Shown: positions 63,954 through 64,000 of the stretch, in pieces
Numbering within the stretch: the stretch's first letter is position 1
How the letters are laid out: each line of letters begins with the position of its first letter
Source of the DNA: Novosphingobium resinovorum
GTDB lineage: Bacteria; Pseudomonadota; Alphaproteobacteria; Sphingomonadales; Sphingomonadaceae
Assembly (NCBI RefSeq): GCF_027922145.1
Contig: NZ_BSFC01000002.1
Coordinates: 217,930-281,929 of the forward strand
DNA: 64,000 nucleotides
Direction of reading: 5' to 3'
Notes under the pieces: model-generated
The model's input: only the letters and a program-made list of their open reading frames with translations
What the model was told of the DNA's origin: nothing
Database searches by the model: none
Program-made: the position numbers and the translations under genes

Positions 63954-64000
63954 GCGGCACCGGCCCACGCCCCCACCCGACCTCCCACGAGCGTACCATA

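Overview
This 64 kb window is chromosomal DNA from a high-GC alphaproteobacterium, most likely Sphingomonadales (Novosphingobium/Sphingobium-like). That placement is an inference from gene content and order (hisC-tyrA divergent from metX-metW, nagZ-scpAB-tatABC, argS-SPOR, hemCD with a mitofilin-like membrane protein divergent from tsaD-gpsA, short-type argC) and from abundant small palindromic repeats. No rRNA or tRNA gene was seen, so the genus is not proven. Nearly all of the window is housekeeping sequence. Genes sit in tight operons, many with 4-base start/stop overlaps.

Layout. 0-4.2 kb: zinc-ribbon membrane protein, then ftsE-ftsX-ydcF-plsC (division and envelope). 4.2-9.3 kb: transglutaminase-like protein, hisC-tyrA, and divergent metX-GNAT-metW (methionine). 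9.4-15.5 kb: small metabolic and envelope genes (unrecognised membrane-anchored protein, LysE exporter, double-hotdog thioesterase, VOC protein, GST, 5'-nucleotidase-type lipoprotein, zincin). 15.8-20 kb: nagZ-scpA-scpB-tatA-tatB-tatC. 20-25.7 kb: GIY-YIG protein, amidohydrolase with a beta-hydroxyacid dehydrogenase, ilvA, bpt. 25.7-30 kb: an accessory patch with an AT-rich leader, a lone ugd, a decayed IS21-type istA, a DUF1801 protein and a phage-type lysozyme. 30-36 kb: glnB-glnA behind a probable sigma-54 promoter, then argC with an SH3 protein, and an M17 aminopeptidase. 35.2-38.2 kb: DUF3298-like lipoprotein, map, and an unrecognised 346-residue protein. 38.2-45.1 kb: a TonB-dependent receptor with a Fur-like site and a five-gene biotin operon (bioF-hydrolase-bioC-bioD-bioA). 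45.4-52.8 kb: ybeY-corC, LysR, DUF2059, phoH, RcnB-like, alpha/beta hydrolase, miaB. 53-64 kb: argS-SPOR behind an unusual repeat array, hemC-hemD-membrane protein, tsaD-gpsA-flippase, OmpA-like protein, a 32-residue membrane peptide and a helix-hairpin-helix protein.

The most notable non-coding features are: (1) a cluster of about eight copies of the 11-mer CAAGGTGACAC, in both orientations, within about 150 bp upstream of argS; (2) a perfect 68-bp palindrome with no loop between argC and the glnB control region; (3) a candidate sigma-54 promoter with an upstream inverted repeat ahead of glnBA; (4) at least six families of interspersed palindromic repeats, some with conserved asymmetric cores and one with an internally amplified 36-bp unit. 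Two copies of one repeat flank ybeY-corC-LysR. Flipping that segment would restore the miaB-phoH-ybeY-corC order common in alphaproteobacteria, which suggests a repeat-mediated inversion. No CRISPR array, complete prophage or obvious defence system was found.
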